DNA of 64,000 nucleotides, from the NCBI RefSeq assembly GCF_015667585.1, contig NZ_JADPEG010000006.1, positions 1 through 64,000 on the forward strand, given 5' to 3'. Origin of the DNA: Clostridium sp. D33t1_170424_F3 (lineage in GTDB: Bacteria > Bacillota > Clostridia > Oscillospirales > Acutalibacteraceae). Below are positions 6,915 to 15,610 of this stretch, piece by piece. A program made the position numbers and the translations under genes. Below the pieces are notes generated by a model that saw nothing but the letters and a program-made list of their open reading frames with translations, ran no database searches and had not been told where the DNA came from. Within the stretch, counting starts at the first letter, position 1. Every line of letters begins with the position of its first letter.

Positions 6915-8819
6915 ATGAGACAAAAAAGAGCCAGCATCTGGTCTGCCTTGCCCCAGGTGGTTTTTGATATCGTCTGGGTGTATTTCAGCTATTGGATTGC
7001 GCTGATGCTGCGGTTCGATGGAAATGTACCTTGGTGGGAATTTGAGTACTTCCAAAAACAGATTCCGTGGGCAACCGGCATCTGCATACTGGTCTTCTTT
7101 TTGGCACGATTCTATAATACGATGTGGCAGTTTGCCAGCCTGGACGAATTGCTGCAAATTTTTTATGGCGTCTCCATATCAAGCGTTTTGATTATGGCAA
7201 TGGGCTTTGTTATGGCGGAGCCTGTTTTCCACACCAACCGTCTGCCGATTCCTGTGTATCTGATGGGCTGGGCACTGATGTTCCTGTTTGTTGGTGGATC
7301 GCGGTTTGCCATCCGTTTATGGCACAGGCGTAAACGCAAACAATCGCAGACGGATCAGGAGGAATTCCACCGCGTCATGGTGGTCGGCGCAGGGGAGATG
7401 GGTTCCCTGGTCATTAAAGATATGAAAACGGCGCCGGAGAGCAAGGGCATTCCGGTGGTCGCGATCGACGATGATAAAAGCAAGCGCGGCACCCGGATTC
7501 ACGGCGTTAAAGTGGTCGGAGGGCGCGAGAGCATACCGCGTATGGCGGCGCGCTACAATGTAGATCAAATTGTTCTGGCAATTGCCTCGGCAAAAAAGCA
7601 GGACCGGCAGGATATTCTGAGCATATGTGCAAAGACTGGCTGCAAGTTGAAGACGATCCCCGCCCTGTATGAAATCCTGGAAGAAAACATGGAGCACCTC
7701 ACCGTCCGCGATGTGGACATTCTTGACCTGCTTGGACGCGACGAAGTAGATCTGAATGTTGCAGAAATCAGCGGCTATTTGCAGGGTAAGACCGTGCTGG
7801 TTACAGGCGGAGGCGGTTCCATCGGTTCGGAACTTTGCCGCCAGATCGTGCATTTCCATCCTAAAAAGCTGATTATTTTCGATATTTATGAAAACAGCGC
7901 ATATGACCTGCAAAACGAGCTGCTTATGAAGTTTCCCAAACTGAAGCTGGACGTACTGATCGGTTCGGTGCGGGATAAGATGCGTGTGGAACATATTTTT
8001 TCCGTCTACAAGCCGGACGTCGTATTCCATGCAGCCGCGCATAAGCATGTGCCGCTGATGGAACTCAGCCCTGGGGAAGCGGTAAAAAACAATGTTTTCG
8101 GCACGTTAAATGTGGCGCAGACCTGTGATAAATACGGCGTCAAACGAATGGTTATGATTTCCACAGATAAGGCGGTCAATCCGACCAATATTATGGGAGC
8201 AACAAAGCGTATCTGCGAGCTGATTATCCAGTATTGCAGCCGCCACAGCAAGGTAACGGATTATGTTGCGGTTCGGTTCGGCAACGTGCTGGGCAGCAAC
8301 GGCAGTGTGATTCCGCTCTTTAAAAGGCAGATTGCGGCGGGCGGCCCGGTGACGGTTACACACCCGGAAATTATCCGGTATTTTATGACCATTCCGGAAG
8401 CAGCGCGCCTGGTCATTCAGGCAGGCGGCATGGCGCGCGGTGGGGAAATCTTCATCCTGGATATGGGCGAACCTGTCAAGATTGTTGATTTGGCGCGCAA
8501 TCTGATCCGCCTTTCCGGGTTGGAACCGGATGTGGATATCCGGATTGAATATTCCGGACTGCGTCCCGGCGAGAAGCTCTACGAGGAGCTTTTGCTGGAC
8601 AGCGAAGGCGGCTGCCAGAAAACATCGCATGAATTGATCTACATTGGCAAGCCTATTCCCTTTGATGAGGACAGCTTTCTGAGTGAGATTGAAGGGTTGC
8701 GCGAAGTGGCGGGCGTTGACAACGTGAAGATGATGGGAATTGTCCATAGGCTGGTGCCCACATACTCCGGTCACGCCGAAAAGAGCGACTTGCTGGCAGT
8801 GGAAGAGCAGAAGGCATAA
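6915..8819 (+). CDS. Membrane-bound NDP-sugar 4,6-dehydratase/epimerase (WbpM/PglF/CapD type)
   Basis: A protein of about 634 aa: an N-terminal block of four hydrophobic helices, a first Rossmann-like domain (VMVVGAGEMGSLV, about residue 155), then a C-terminal SDR domain with GGGGSIGSEL. The SDR active-site tyrosine is replaced by Met in NIMGATKR while the STDK segment and Lys are kept, which is the pattern of the large retaining UDP-GlcNAc 4,6-dehydratases. It probably makes a UDP-4-keto-6-deoxy sugar for surface polysaccharide or glycan at the inner membrane face. The start at 6915 fits the GGGGG at 6903-6907; 6909 is an alternative ATG. It is preceded by the tandem leader element. Confidence 0.88.
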   Translation: MRQKRASIWSALPQVVFDIVWVYFSYWIALMLRFDGNVPWWEFEYFQKQIPWATGICILVFFLARFYNTMWQFASLDELLQIFYGVSISSVLIMAMGFVMAEPVFHTNRLPIPVYLMGWALMFLFVGGSRFAIRLWHRRKRKQSQTDQEEFHRVMVVGAGEMGSLVIKDMKTAPESKGIPVVAIDDDKSKRGTRIHGVKVVGGRESIPRMAARYNVDQIVLAIASAKKQDRQDILSICAKTGCKLKTIPALYEILEENMEHLTVRDVDILDLLGRDEVDLNVAEISGYLQGKTVLVTGGGGSIGSELCRQIVHFHPKKLIIFDIYENSAYDLQNELLMKFPKLKLDVLIGSVRDKMRVEHIFSVYKPDVVFHAAAHKHVPLMELSPGEAVKNNVFGTLNVAQTCDKYGVKRMVMISTDKAVNPTNIMGATKRICELIIQYCSRHSKVTDYVAVRFGNVLGSNGSVIPLFKRQIAAGGPVTVTHPEIIRYFMTIPEAARLVIQAGGMARGGEIFILDMGEPVKIVDLARNLIRLSGLEPDVDIRIEYSGLRPGEKLYEELLLDSEGGCQKTSHELIYIGKPIPFDEDSFLSEIEGLREVAGVDNVKMMGIVHRLVPTYSGHAEKSDLLAVEEQKA

Positions 8820-8856
8820 ATTTTAAAATTATTTGTACAAAGTGTGAAAGATTTTA

Positions 8857-8893
8857 AGCGCCTTTCCTGTATTATATAGGAAGGCGCTTTTTT
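8857..8893 (+). terminator. Terminator of the dehydratase gene
   Basis: A stem of 11-12 bp with one bulge (8857-8868 with 8878-8888), followed by a T run. Confidence 0.88.
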
Positions 8894-8960
8894 ATGCGGA
8901 AAACCATATTTTGGAATGGTGCCTAACTTGAGGAAAAGCGGATATTTTAAGCTGTGTTTC

Positions 8961-8989
8961 TTGAAATAGGCGTTTTTTTCCTGTATACT
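8961..8989 (+). promoter_or_regulatory. Promoter of the glycosyl hydrolase gene
   Basis: TTGAAA (8961-8966), 17-nt spacer, TATACT (8984-8989), about 97 bp before the GTG start at 9086. Confidence 0.7.
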
Positions 8990-9085
8990 ATACATAATTT
9001 TTATGTGTGAGCGCTTCCGCATAATACTGATAAAAAGCGCAGAAACGTACCGACCGTGAGACGTAGAGAAAAGGAGAGTACCAAA

Positions 9086-10489
9086 GTGAAGCCATTGAAG
9101 CGAATTTTGGCGGCTTTTGCCGCTGCCGCCCTGTTGTGCACAAGCATGGCCTGTACCAGCACGCCGGCGCCGGAAGAGCCGGTTTCCTCCAGCAGTACGG
9201 TTTCCAGCGAATCGCTGGCGCCGGAGTCCTCCGAATTGCCGGAGCTTCCCAGCAGCAGTTCCCCGGAGATCGTCGTATCGCATGAACCCATTTCGGAAGA
9301 GCCCTCCTCCAATCCGATCTTTTTGGAGAAAACGCCCTCAACTGTAACACCGGACACGGAGCTGAAGGAAGGGACGTTGAACAGTCCGCAGACGAACGCT
9401 CCCGCAGTGACACAGACAAAAGAGATGCGGGCCGTGTGGGTACCGTTTCTCAGCTTGGACATGAGCAAAGACGCTGACAAAAGCTATGAAGCGTTCCAAA
9501 AGAAATACAATGATATTATAGCAAAGGCGAAGAACAGCGGCGCAAACGCCCTTGTCGTACATGTACGTTCGCATGGAGACGCATTCTATCCGTCCAGCTA
9601 TTATCCGTGGACGCATTTTCTGAGCGGCACGCAGGGAAAAGGACCTGGCTACGACCCGTTGGCGTATATGATTTCCGCCACGCATCAGGCCGGCATGGAG
9701 TTCCATGCGTGGTTTAACCCTCTGCGAATCAAGAAGGGCAACTATCCGCCGACGCTTGCGTCCACCAGCCCGCATACCGTGTGGCAGAAAGACGCGGCAA
9801 AAACCAACTGGACCTTTACCAAGGACGATGGCGTGTATATGAATCCCGGCTACTCGCAGGTGCGGGATTATATTGTCAACGGGATCAAAGAGGTTGTCCA
9901 GAAATACGATGTAGACGGCGTACAGTTCGACGACTATTTTTATCCGTTCAACGTTAATTCTAAAGAAGTAACGCTTGACCAGCAGGCCTACATAGCCAGC
10001 GGCTCCACATTGGAGATTGGAAAGTGGCGCACGCAGAATATCAACAGCCTGGTTTCGTCCGTTTATAAGATGATTAAAGAGGTAAAACCCAAGGTGGTGT
10101 TCGGCATTTCCCCGCAGGGAAATATCACCAATGACCTGAATGCGGGCGCGGATGTGTATACCTGGTGCAGCACGCCCGGTTATATTGACTATATTTGTCC
10201 GCAGATCTATTGGACCTACGACCATCCGACCGCTCCTTATGAGAAGCTGGCAAAACAGTGGAAGAGCATGGTGACGGCAAAGGACGTTAAAATTTATATC
10301 GGCCTTGCGCTCTATAAGGCGGGTACAACCTCCGGCGGTTGGGAGAAATCAAACAATATCATATCCCGTCAGATTCAGACGGCACGGAGCCTGGGATGCG
10401 ACGGTTTTATGTTGTACGCATGGGCGTATCTGGATAACGCGCAGACCAAAACAGAGATGGAGAATGTTAAAAAACTCCTGAATGGATAA
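9086..10489 (+). CDS. Secreted family-10-like glycosyl hydrolase (YngK/GHL10) lipoprotein
   Basis: A 467-aa protein. A GTG start after AAGGAGAG gives a basic N terminus, hydrophobic core and lipobox ending in TSMAC, followed by about 80 residues of Pro/Ser/Glu-rich linker. The catalytic part (from MRAVWVPFLSLDM) matches the GHL10/DUF187 hydrolases: HVRSHGDAFYPS, WFNPLRIKKG, DGVQFDDYFYP, VFGISPQG, ICPQIYW and GFMLYAWAYL, with conserved acidic residues in the DGVQFDDY loop. Such proteins sit outside the membrane and are thought to act on cell-wall or capsular glycans; the substrate is unproven. It is monocistronic. Confidence 0.88.
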   Translation: MKPLKRILAAFAAAALLCTSMACTSTPAPEEPVSSSSTVSSESLAPESSELPELPSSSSPEIVVSHEPISEEPSSNPIFLEKTPSTVTPDTELKEGTLNSPQTNAPAVTQTKEMRAVWVPFLSLDMSKDADKSYEAFQKKYNDIIAKAKNSGANALVVHVRSHGDAFYPSSYYPWTHFLSGTQGKGPGYDPLAYMISATHQAGMEFHAWFNPLRIKKGNYPPTLASTSPHTVWQKDAAKTNWTFTKDDGVYMNPGYSQVRDYIVNGIKEVVQKYDVDGVQFDDYFYPFNVNSKEVTLDQQAYIASGSTLEIGKWRTQNINSLVSSVYKMIKEVKPKVVFGISPQGNITNDLNAGADVYTWCSTPGYIDYICPQIYWTYDHPTAPYEKLAKQWKSMVTAKDVKIYIGLALYKAGTTSGGWEKSNNIISRQIQTARSLGCDGFMLYAWAYLDNAQTKTEMENVKKLLNG

Positions 10490-10529
10490 GGACCGGCAAA
10501 CGATTTCCGCAGAGAAATGGAAATCAGCG

Positions 10530-10573
10530 CAGCCCGCCGGCAGGAGAGATATTCCTGCCCGGCGGGCTGTTTT
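10530..10573 (+). terminator. Terminator of the glycosyl hydrolase gene
   Basis: A 16-bp GC-rich stem with one bulged C (10530-10545 with 10553-10569) followed by TTTT. Confidence 0.88.
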
Positions 10574-10671
10574 GCGTTTTCAGCACAAAAAACAGGGAAA
10601 ACAGATATGGCGGAAAAGAATGAAGAAAAAATTACAGTCTTTTCATAAATAGAGCAATTATTTCTGTTGTA

Positions 10672-10680
10672 TGGTATAAT
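10672..10680 (+). promoter_or_regulatory. Extended -10 promoter of the MacB-like operon
   Basis: TGG followed by TATAAT (10675-10680) with no recognisable -35, 60 bp before the first gene of the operon. The rest of the 10490-10740 gap holds only the preceding terminator. Confidence 0.5.
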
Positions 10681-10740
10681 AACATAGAAATTTGCCAAAA
10701 ATGTGGTAATTTTACGTTTGTACATAAGAGGAGAACGACC

Positions 10741-11481
10741 GTGAGCCTGATACAAGTAAAGGATATCCGAAAAGTGTACCGGGTGGACGACGAAAAAATC
10801 GTCGCGCTTGGACGCATCAATATTATGATCGAACAAGGGGAAATCTGCTGCATTCTGGGAACCTCCGGCTCGGGTAAATCCACCCTGTTGAATATCATGG
10901 CGGGATTGGAAAAACCCTCGAAGGGAAAGGTCGTCATTGCAGGAGCAACTGTCACTTCCTTTTCGGAAAGGCAGTGGGCGCGGTTCCGCCAGCAAAATAT
11001 TGGTTTTGTTTTTCAGTCGTACAATTTAATGCCGACGCAGACCGCCATTGAAAACGTAGCGATGCCTTTAATGTTTAAAGGCGTGAATAAGCGAAAGCGA
11101 ACCAAAGAGGCGGTTCATATGCTCAAGGCGGTCGGTCTGGGGAGCCGCATGATGCATAAGCCGACGCAGATGAGCGGCGGTCAGCAGCAGCGTGTGGGCA
11201 TTGCCAGGGCGTTTGTCGCCAAGCCGAAGATCGTCTTCGCGGATGAGCCGACCGGCAACCTGGACAGCAAAACCAGCCGCGACGTGATGGAAATCATGGT
11301 GGGCATGGCGAAGCGGTATCACGAGACGCTGATCATCGTAACGCACGACGTCAACATCGCACAGTATGCGGACCGGATCATCAACTTGCATGACGGCAGC
11401 ATTGTCAGCGACAAACCCAATCAATCAATACTTTCCTTTGCGGACAAAGCGGAACCGGTTTCCGCCGCCGCAAACGGATAA
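10741..11481 (+). CDS. ABC exporter ATP-binding protein (MacB/LolD-like)
   Basis: A 246-aa ATPase with Walker A GTSGSGKST, Q-loop FVFQSYNLMPT, signature MSGGQQQRVGIARA, Walker B KIVFADEPTGNLD and H-loop VTHDV. The GTG start follows AGAGGAG. It is the first of three genes with a large membrane-anchored extracellular protein and a MacB-type permease. It supplies ATP hydrolysis to an exporter or envelope mechanotransmission complex. The substrate (peptide, drug or envelope component) cannot be inferred. Confidence 0.92.
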   Translation: MSLIQVKDIRKVYRVDDEKIVALGRINIMIEQGEICCILGTSGSGKSTLLNIMAGLEKPSKGKVVIAGATVTSFSERQWARFRQQNIGFVFQSYNLMPTQTAIENVAMPLMFKGVNKRKRTKEAVHMLKAVGLGSRMMHKPTQMSGGQQQRVGIARAFVAKPKIVFADEPTGNLDSKTSRDVMEIMVGMAKRYHETLIIVTHDVNIAQYADRIINLHDGSIVSDKPNQSILSFADKAEPVSAAANG

Positions 11482-11491
11482 GGAGGAACTT

Positions 11492-13342
11492 ATGAGACAG
11501 ACAGTAAAAAAAGGAATGGCACTGCTTACAATGCTGGTGTTGGTTTGCAGCGTTGTCATTTCATCGTTGCCGGTAGCTGCGGATACCGTGAAATATCAGC
11601 CGGATCCCAAGGTCTACAGCGATAAGCAGACAGTTACCAAAGGAACCCCGTTTGAAGCGACATTTATCTTTGATCACGACGATTTTATTGGTACGCTGCC
11701 GGAAAAGATTGACATCGACGTTAGCAGTGTGACAAGCGCGATTTCCCTGGGCAAGAAAAGCTATTCCACGGAAAAAAATGAAATTATCACCGAGGATGTG
11801 GAAGTGCCCGACCCGACGGAATCCGGGGCACTGGCGGAATCCGACTTTTCCTATAAGCTGACCATTCCGGAGAAGTATATGAAACGCGTTGGAGACGCCG
11901 TCGGTACGCTGCGTTTTAAAATCACGTATTATAATTCCAATGGCGGAAAACTGAATTCCTTCACCGTTCAAAAAACAGTTTTTGATCCGATTGGCGATGC
12001 GGCCAGCTCGGAGGATGAGGAAAAGAAGCCGATTTTGACGGTGGTTTCCTATGAGACGGACCCGCCAACCGGTATCAAAGAAGGCGATCCGTTTAACCTG
12101 AAGGTGACGATTAAAAACAACAGCGGCGTCGTTTGCAACAACATTGTGGCTGCGTTTGACAATACCAACGCACCGGATATTTCCATGCGCGGGACGACCG
12201 ATACGCTTTATATCGATTCCCTGATGGCGCAGGGGACGGCGACGCTGACCTATCCGCTGGTCTGTGCAACTAAAATGGAGGACAAAAGCTATCCGGTTGC
12301 CATCAAGCTTTCGTCCAGTGATCTGGCGGCGGAGTCCAATATCTCTCCGCGTATGTTTATCCCGATCAAGGGAACCAAAGTGAGCGAAGAGGACAAGGAC
12401 GACGAGCTCTCCACCAGCATCCCGCAGATCATCATCCAGAATTACGATTACGGCGGGCTTTCTGTCACGGGCGGCCAGGAATTTATGCTGACCATGAATT
12501 TTAAGAATACCAGCCCGAACGTCGCCATTGAAAACCTGAAGATGACGGTATCTGCTACTCCCGACGGCGACGAAGGCGTGGTGGCCTTTACGCCTGCCAA
12601 TTCGTCCAATACCTTTTTTATTCCCAAGGTGGGCGGCAGTGGGAGCTTCCAGGAGAAAATTGCGCTCTATCCAAAAGTGGATGCAGCGCCCAAATCCTAC
12701 GGCGTCACCATTGACTATACCTATGAGGCAGTGGTGGACAACGTTCGCAAATCGGACCTCAAGGGGACGGAAACCATTGCAATTCCGCTGACACAGCCGG
12801 ACCGTTTTGAGGTCAATCAGGTGGACCTCTATGGACCGATTTATATGGGAGACCAGGGTCAGCTCAGCATTAACTATGTAAATAAGGGCAAGAGCAAAAT
12901 CTTTAATCTGTCCGTTTCCCTGGAAGGGAACTTTACTTCTACAGAAGCCTCTACCTACATCGGCAATGTGGATTCCGGAACCGGCGATTCCTTTGATGCG
13001 TCGCTCACGCCTCTGGAGGAAGGGACGATGTCCGGCACAGCAACCTTTTCGTATGAGGACTCCAATGGAGAGTTAAAAGAAATACAAAAAGAATTTGCGT
13101 GCGACGTTATCCCGCTGCCGGATATGAACGGGGGGATTGATGGGGGAGAAATGCCTCCCGATGTCCCGCCGGAATCCTCCGGCCCGCCGCTTTGGGCGGT
13201 CGGTCTGGTAATAGCGGGCGGCGCGATTCTGTTGATTATCATTATCATCCTGATTCGACGTAAAGTGAAGGCCAGAAAGCTGCGCATGCTGGAAGAGGAC
13301 GACGATTACGACGATATGACAGCCAATGAAGAGAAACCATAA
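11492..13342 (+). CDS. Secreted, membrane-anchored partner protein with CARDB/COG1361-like domains
   Basis: A 616-aa protein: a signal peptide (MRQTVKKGMALLTML... cleaved near VAADT), about 530 residues of beta-sandwich extracellular sequence resembling CARDB/COG1361 modules (ITIKNNSG, FKNTSPNVAIENLKM, INYVNKGKSKIFNLSVSLEG), a Pro/Gly-rich stalk, one C-terminal membrane helix (LWAVGLVIAGGAILLI) and a basic/acidic cytoplasmic tail. The ATG at 11492 has a perfect AGGAGG. Lying between the ATPase and permease genes, it probably works as the extracellular adaptor of the exporter, in place of a Gram-negative periplasmic adaptor. Confidence 0.8.
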   Translation: MRQTVKKGMALLTMLVLVCSVVISSLPVAADTVKYQPDPKVYSDKQTVTKGTPFEATFIFDHDDFIGTLPEKIDIDVSSVTSAISLGKKSYSTEKNEIITEDVEVPDPTESGALAESDFSYKLTIPEKYMKRVGDAVGTLRFKITYYNSNGGKLNSFTVQKTVFDPIGDAASSEDEEKKPILTVVSYETDPPTGIKEGDPFNLKVTIKNNSGVVCNNIVAAFDNTNAPDISMRGTTDTLYIDSLMAQGTATLTYPLVCATKMEDKSYPVAIKLSSSDLAAESNISPRMFIPIKGTKVSEEDKDDELSTSIPQIIIQNYDYGGLSVTGGQEFMLTMNFKNTSPNVAIENLKMTVSATPDGDEGVVAFTPANSSNTFFIPKVGGSGSFQEKIALYPKVDAAPKSYGVTIDYTYEAVVDNVRKSDLKGTETIAIPLTQPDRFEVNQVDLYGPIYMGDQGQLSINYVNKGKSKIFNLSVSLEGNFTSTEASTYIGNVDSGTGDSFDASLTPLEEGTMSGTATFSYEDSNGELKEIQKEFACDVIPLPDMNGGIDGGEMPPDVPPESSGPPLWAVGLVIAGGAILLIIIIILIRRKVKARKLRMLEEDDDYDDMTANEEKP

Positions 13343-13381
13343 AACGAGGCCATCGGTGTTTGGGAAAGGAGGGCTCATCAT

Positions 13382-14752
13382 ATGAAAATAAAAGATATGA
13401 TCGGTATGAGCCTGGGCAACCTTTTTAAACGCAAAGTGCGTACGCTCCTCACCGTTGCCGGAGTTATCATTGGCACCTGCGCCATTGTGGTCATGGTTTC
13501 CTTCGGTATCGGAATTCGGGAAAGCATGAATACCATGATGGAGGGTATGGGAGACCTGACGATTATACAGATTAACAACTACAACCAGACAAATACCGAC
13601 AATCCGCTGGATGACAAAGCGGTTGAGCAGATTGCGGCGCTGCCGCATGTGGCGGCGGTTACGCCGGTATATAATCTGGATTGGAACGCGGTGACCATCA
13701 ACAGCGGCAAATACGCGTATCAGGGGCAGATTTACGGCGTCAATATGAAGGCGCTCGCTGATTTCGGGTATACCGTAGAGCGGGGCGAAATGCCAGGAGA
13801 GGATTTCGATTCCAGTACCATTCTCTTTGGCCATTCCGCGCTTTACAATTTTTACAACACGAAGAAGACCAGTAATAACATGATTTTTGAACAGCCGGAT
13901 GTGACGGGTAACATACCGGACCCTTATGTGGATCCGCTGGAAGACAAGCTGGAACTGGTGATCAATGAACAGGACAGCAGTTCACCCGGAACCACTACGG
14001 CCAGCAAGAAACAAAAACCGATTAAATTGAACTGCATCGGCGTCATGGGGGACGATTGGAGCCGCAGCCCGCCGCCGGGCTACGCCGTTTTCATGGATAT
14101 CTCCTTTGCGAAGGAGCTGCAGGAAAAGTATAACAAGATCAATAAGATCAAGGTGGATAAGGCGCAGCAGGCGCAGGGATACCAGAACGTCAGCGTTAAG
14201 GCAGACAGTGTGGAGACGGTGGCGGAGGTGCAGGAAGCGATTCAGGCAATGGGTTTTTCCGATACCTTCAGCATGGAAAGTATCCGCAAACCGCTGGAAG
14301 ATCAGATGCGCACCATCCAGATGATCCTGGGCGGGCTGGGAGCGATTTCCCTGTTGGTTGCGGCACTTGGCATCACCAACACGATGATCATGTCCATCTA
14401 TGAGCGGACGCGTGAAATCGGCGTGATGAAGGTGCTCGGCTGCGTGCTCGGCAATATCCGCGCAATGTTTTTGGTGGAAGCCGGAACCATCGGCTTTATA
14501 GGAGGCGTATTGGGACTCGCCTTCAGCTACGCAATCTCCTTCGGTATCAATACGTTTTCAGCCGGAGGAGAGGGAGGCTCAATGGGCGGCATGTTCGGAA
14601 TGGGAATGGGCGGAACCAGCATTTCCATCATTCCGCCATGGCTTGCACTGGGCGCTTTGGTATTTGCCACGATGATCGGATTGGTTTCCGGATTTTATCC
14701 GGCAAACCGTGCCGTAAAGATCAGCGCTTTAACGGCAATTAAACAGGAATAA
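13382..14752 (+). CDS. MacB-like ABC exporter permease (FtsX fold)
   Basis: A 456-aa protein with one N-terminal membrane helix (VRTLLTVAGVIIGTCAIVVMVS), a MacB-PCD extracellular domain of about 270 residues, and three C-terminal FtsX helices starting at about residue 310; the segment TREIGVMKVLG is typical of the coupling region. A Gly/Met-rich loop (GGEGGSMGGMFGMGMGG) between the last helices is unusual. The ATG follows AAAGGAGG. With the ATPase and the anchored adaptor it forms a complete type VII ABC system. Confidence 0.9.
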   Translation: MKIKDMIGMSLGNLFKRKVRTLLTVAGVIIGTCAIVVMVSFGIGIRESMNTMMEGMGDLTIIQINNYNQTNTDNPLDDKAVEQIAALPHVAAVTPVYNLDWNAVTINSGKYAYQGQIYGVNMKALADFGYTVERGEMPGEDFDSSTILFGHSALYNFYNTKKTSNNMIFEQPDVTGNIPDPYVDPLEDKLELVINEQDSSSPGTTTASKKQKPIKLNCIGVMGDDWSRSPPPGYAVFMDISFAKELQEKYNKINKIKVDKAQQAQGYQNVSVKADSVETVAEVQEAIQAMGFSDTFSMESIRKPLEDQMRTIQMILGGLGAISLLVAALGITNTMIMSIYERTREIGVMKVLGCVLGNIRAMFLVEAGTIGFIGGVLGLAFSYAISFGINTFSAGGEGGSMGGMFGMGMGGTSISIIPPWLALGALVFATMIGLVSGFYPANRAVKISALTAIKQE

Positions 14753-14801
14753 TCAAAACAGTGGCTGCGCCATTGTGGACGTTTAGCACAAATGATTGAC
14801 A

Positions 14802-14854
14802 GGAACAAAGCGATTCCCCCTCTGCCTTCGACGGAGGGGGAATCGCTTTGTTCC
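14802..14854. terminator. 21-bp perfect hairpin between convergent operons
   Basis: Bases 14802-14822 and 14834-14854 are perfect reverse complements with an 11-nt loop. It sits between the MacB-like permease (plus) and kdpE (minus), so it is probably a shared bidirectional terminator. Confidence 0.75.
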
Positions 14855-14911
14855 ATAAGCTTTTTGACATACACGGTCTGCGGTGAGACAAATACTTTTT
14901 TCAGGATGCGT

Positions 14912-15610
14912 TTACACCCTGAGCATCCGATAGCCGATCCCTACATGGGTTTGGATGTATTGGGGGGAAGAAGGATCCTTTTCAATTTTTTTTCTGAGCG
15001 TTGCCATAAAGACGCGCAGGGAAGCGACGTCGTTTTCCCAAGAGCTGCCCCAGACTTCCCGTGTGATGAAAGAATGTGTGAGGACCTTGCCCACATTTTT
15101 GGAGAGCAGGCAAAGCAGCTTGTATTCGATCGGGGTCAAATGCAGCTCCTTTCCGTCCAGATATACACAGCAGGCGGAGTAATCGATTTTTAAATTTCCG
15201 TTTTCAAACACTGCGTTTTCGTTTCCGGTGTTGTTGGCGGAGTAATTCAACCGACGGAAGGTTACGCGCAGCCGGGCGAGCAGCTCCTCCACGGAAAAGG
15301 GCTTTGTCAAGTAATCGTCCGCTCCCGCGTCCAGCGCTTCTATTTTATCGGTTTCTTCACTGCGGGCGCTGATAACAATGATTGGAAGATTGGACCAGGA
15401 GCGTATTTTCCGAATGATTTCAATCCCGTCGATATCCGGAAGGCCCAGGTCGAGCAACACGACATCCGGATTGTGTGAAACCGCCTCCATGATGGCGGAT
15501 TCCCCGCTTGCAGCGGTGAGATGCCTGTAGTTGTGCGTCTCCAGCGTGGTGGAGATTAAGTTCCGAATGGCCGCGTCATCCTCCACGGCCAGTACAAGTG
15601 GTTTATTCAC
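14912..15610 (-). CDS. kdpE: KDP operon response regulator KdpE
   Basis: A 232-aa OmpR/PhoB-type regulator: receiver domain with the acidic pocket EDD (10-12), phospho-acceptor Asp54 in VVLLDLGLPDIDG and the switch lysine in YLTKPF, then a winged-helix DNA-binding domain (about 135-230). Phosphorylated by KdpD, it activates kdpFABC under potassium limitation or osmotic stress. It overlaps the 3' end of kdpD by 8 bp, so the pair is translationally coupled. Confidence 0.95.
   Translation of the reverse strand: MNKPLVLAVEDDAAIRNLISTTLETHNYRHLTAASGESAIMEAVSHNPDVVLLDLGLPDIDGIEIIRKIRSWSNLPIIVISARSEETDKIEALDAGADDYLTKPFSVEELLARLRVTFRRLNYSANNTGNENAVFENGNLKIDYSACCVYLDGKELHLTPIEYKLLCLLSKNVGKVLTHSFITREVWGSSWENDVASLRVFMATLRKKIEKDPSSPQYIQTHVGIGYRMLRV

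Noticed and set aside
14802-14854. Insertion-sequence end or attachment site
   Set aside because: The 21-bp hairpin lies between two convergent operons with no transposase nearby; a bidirectional terminator explains it.
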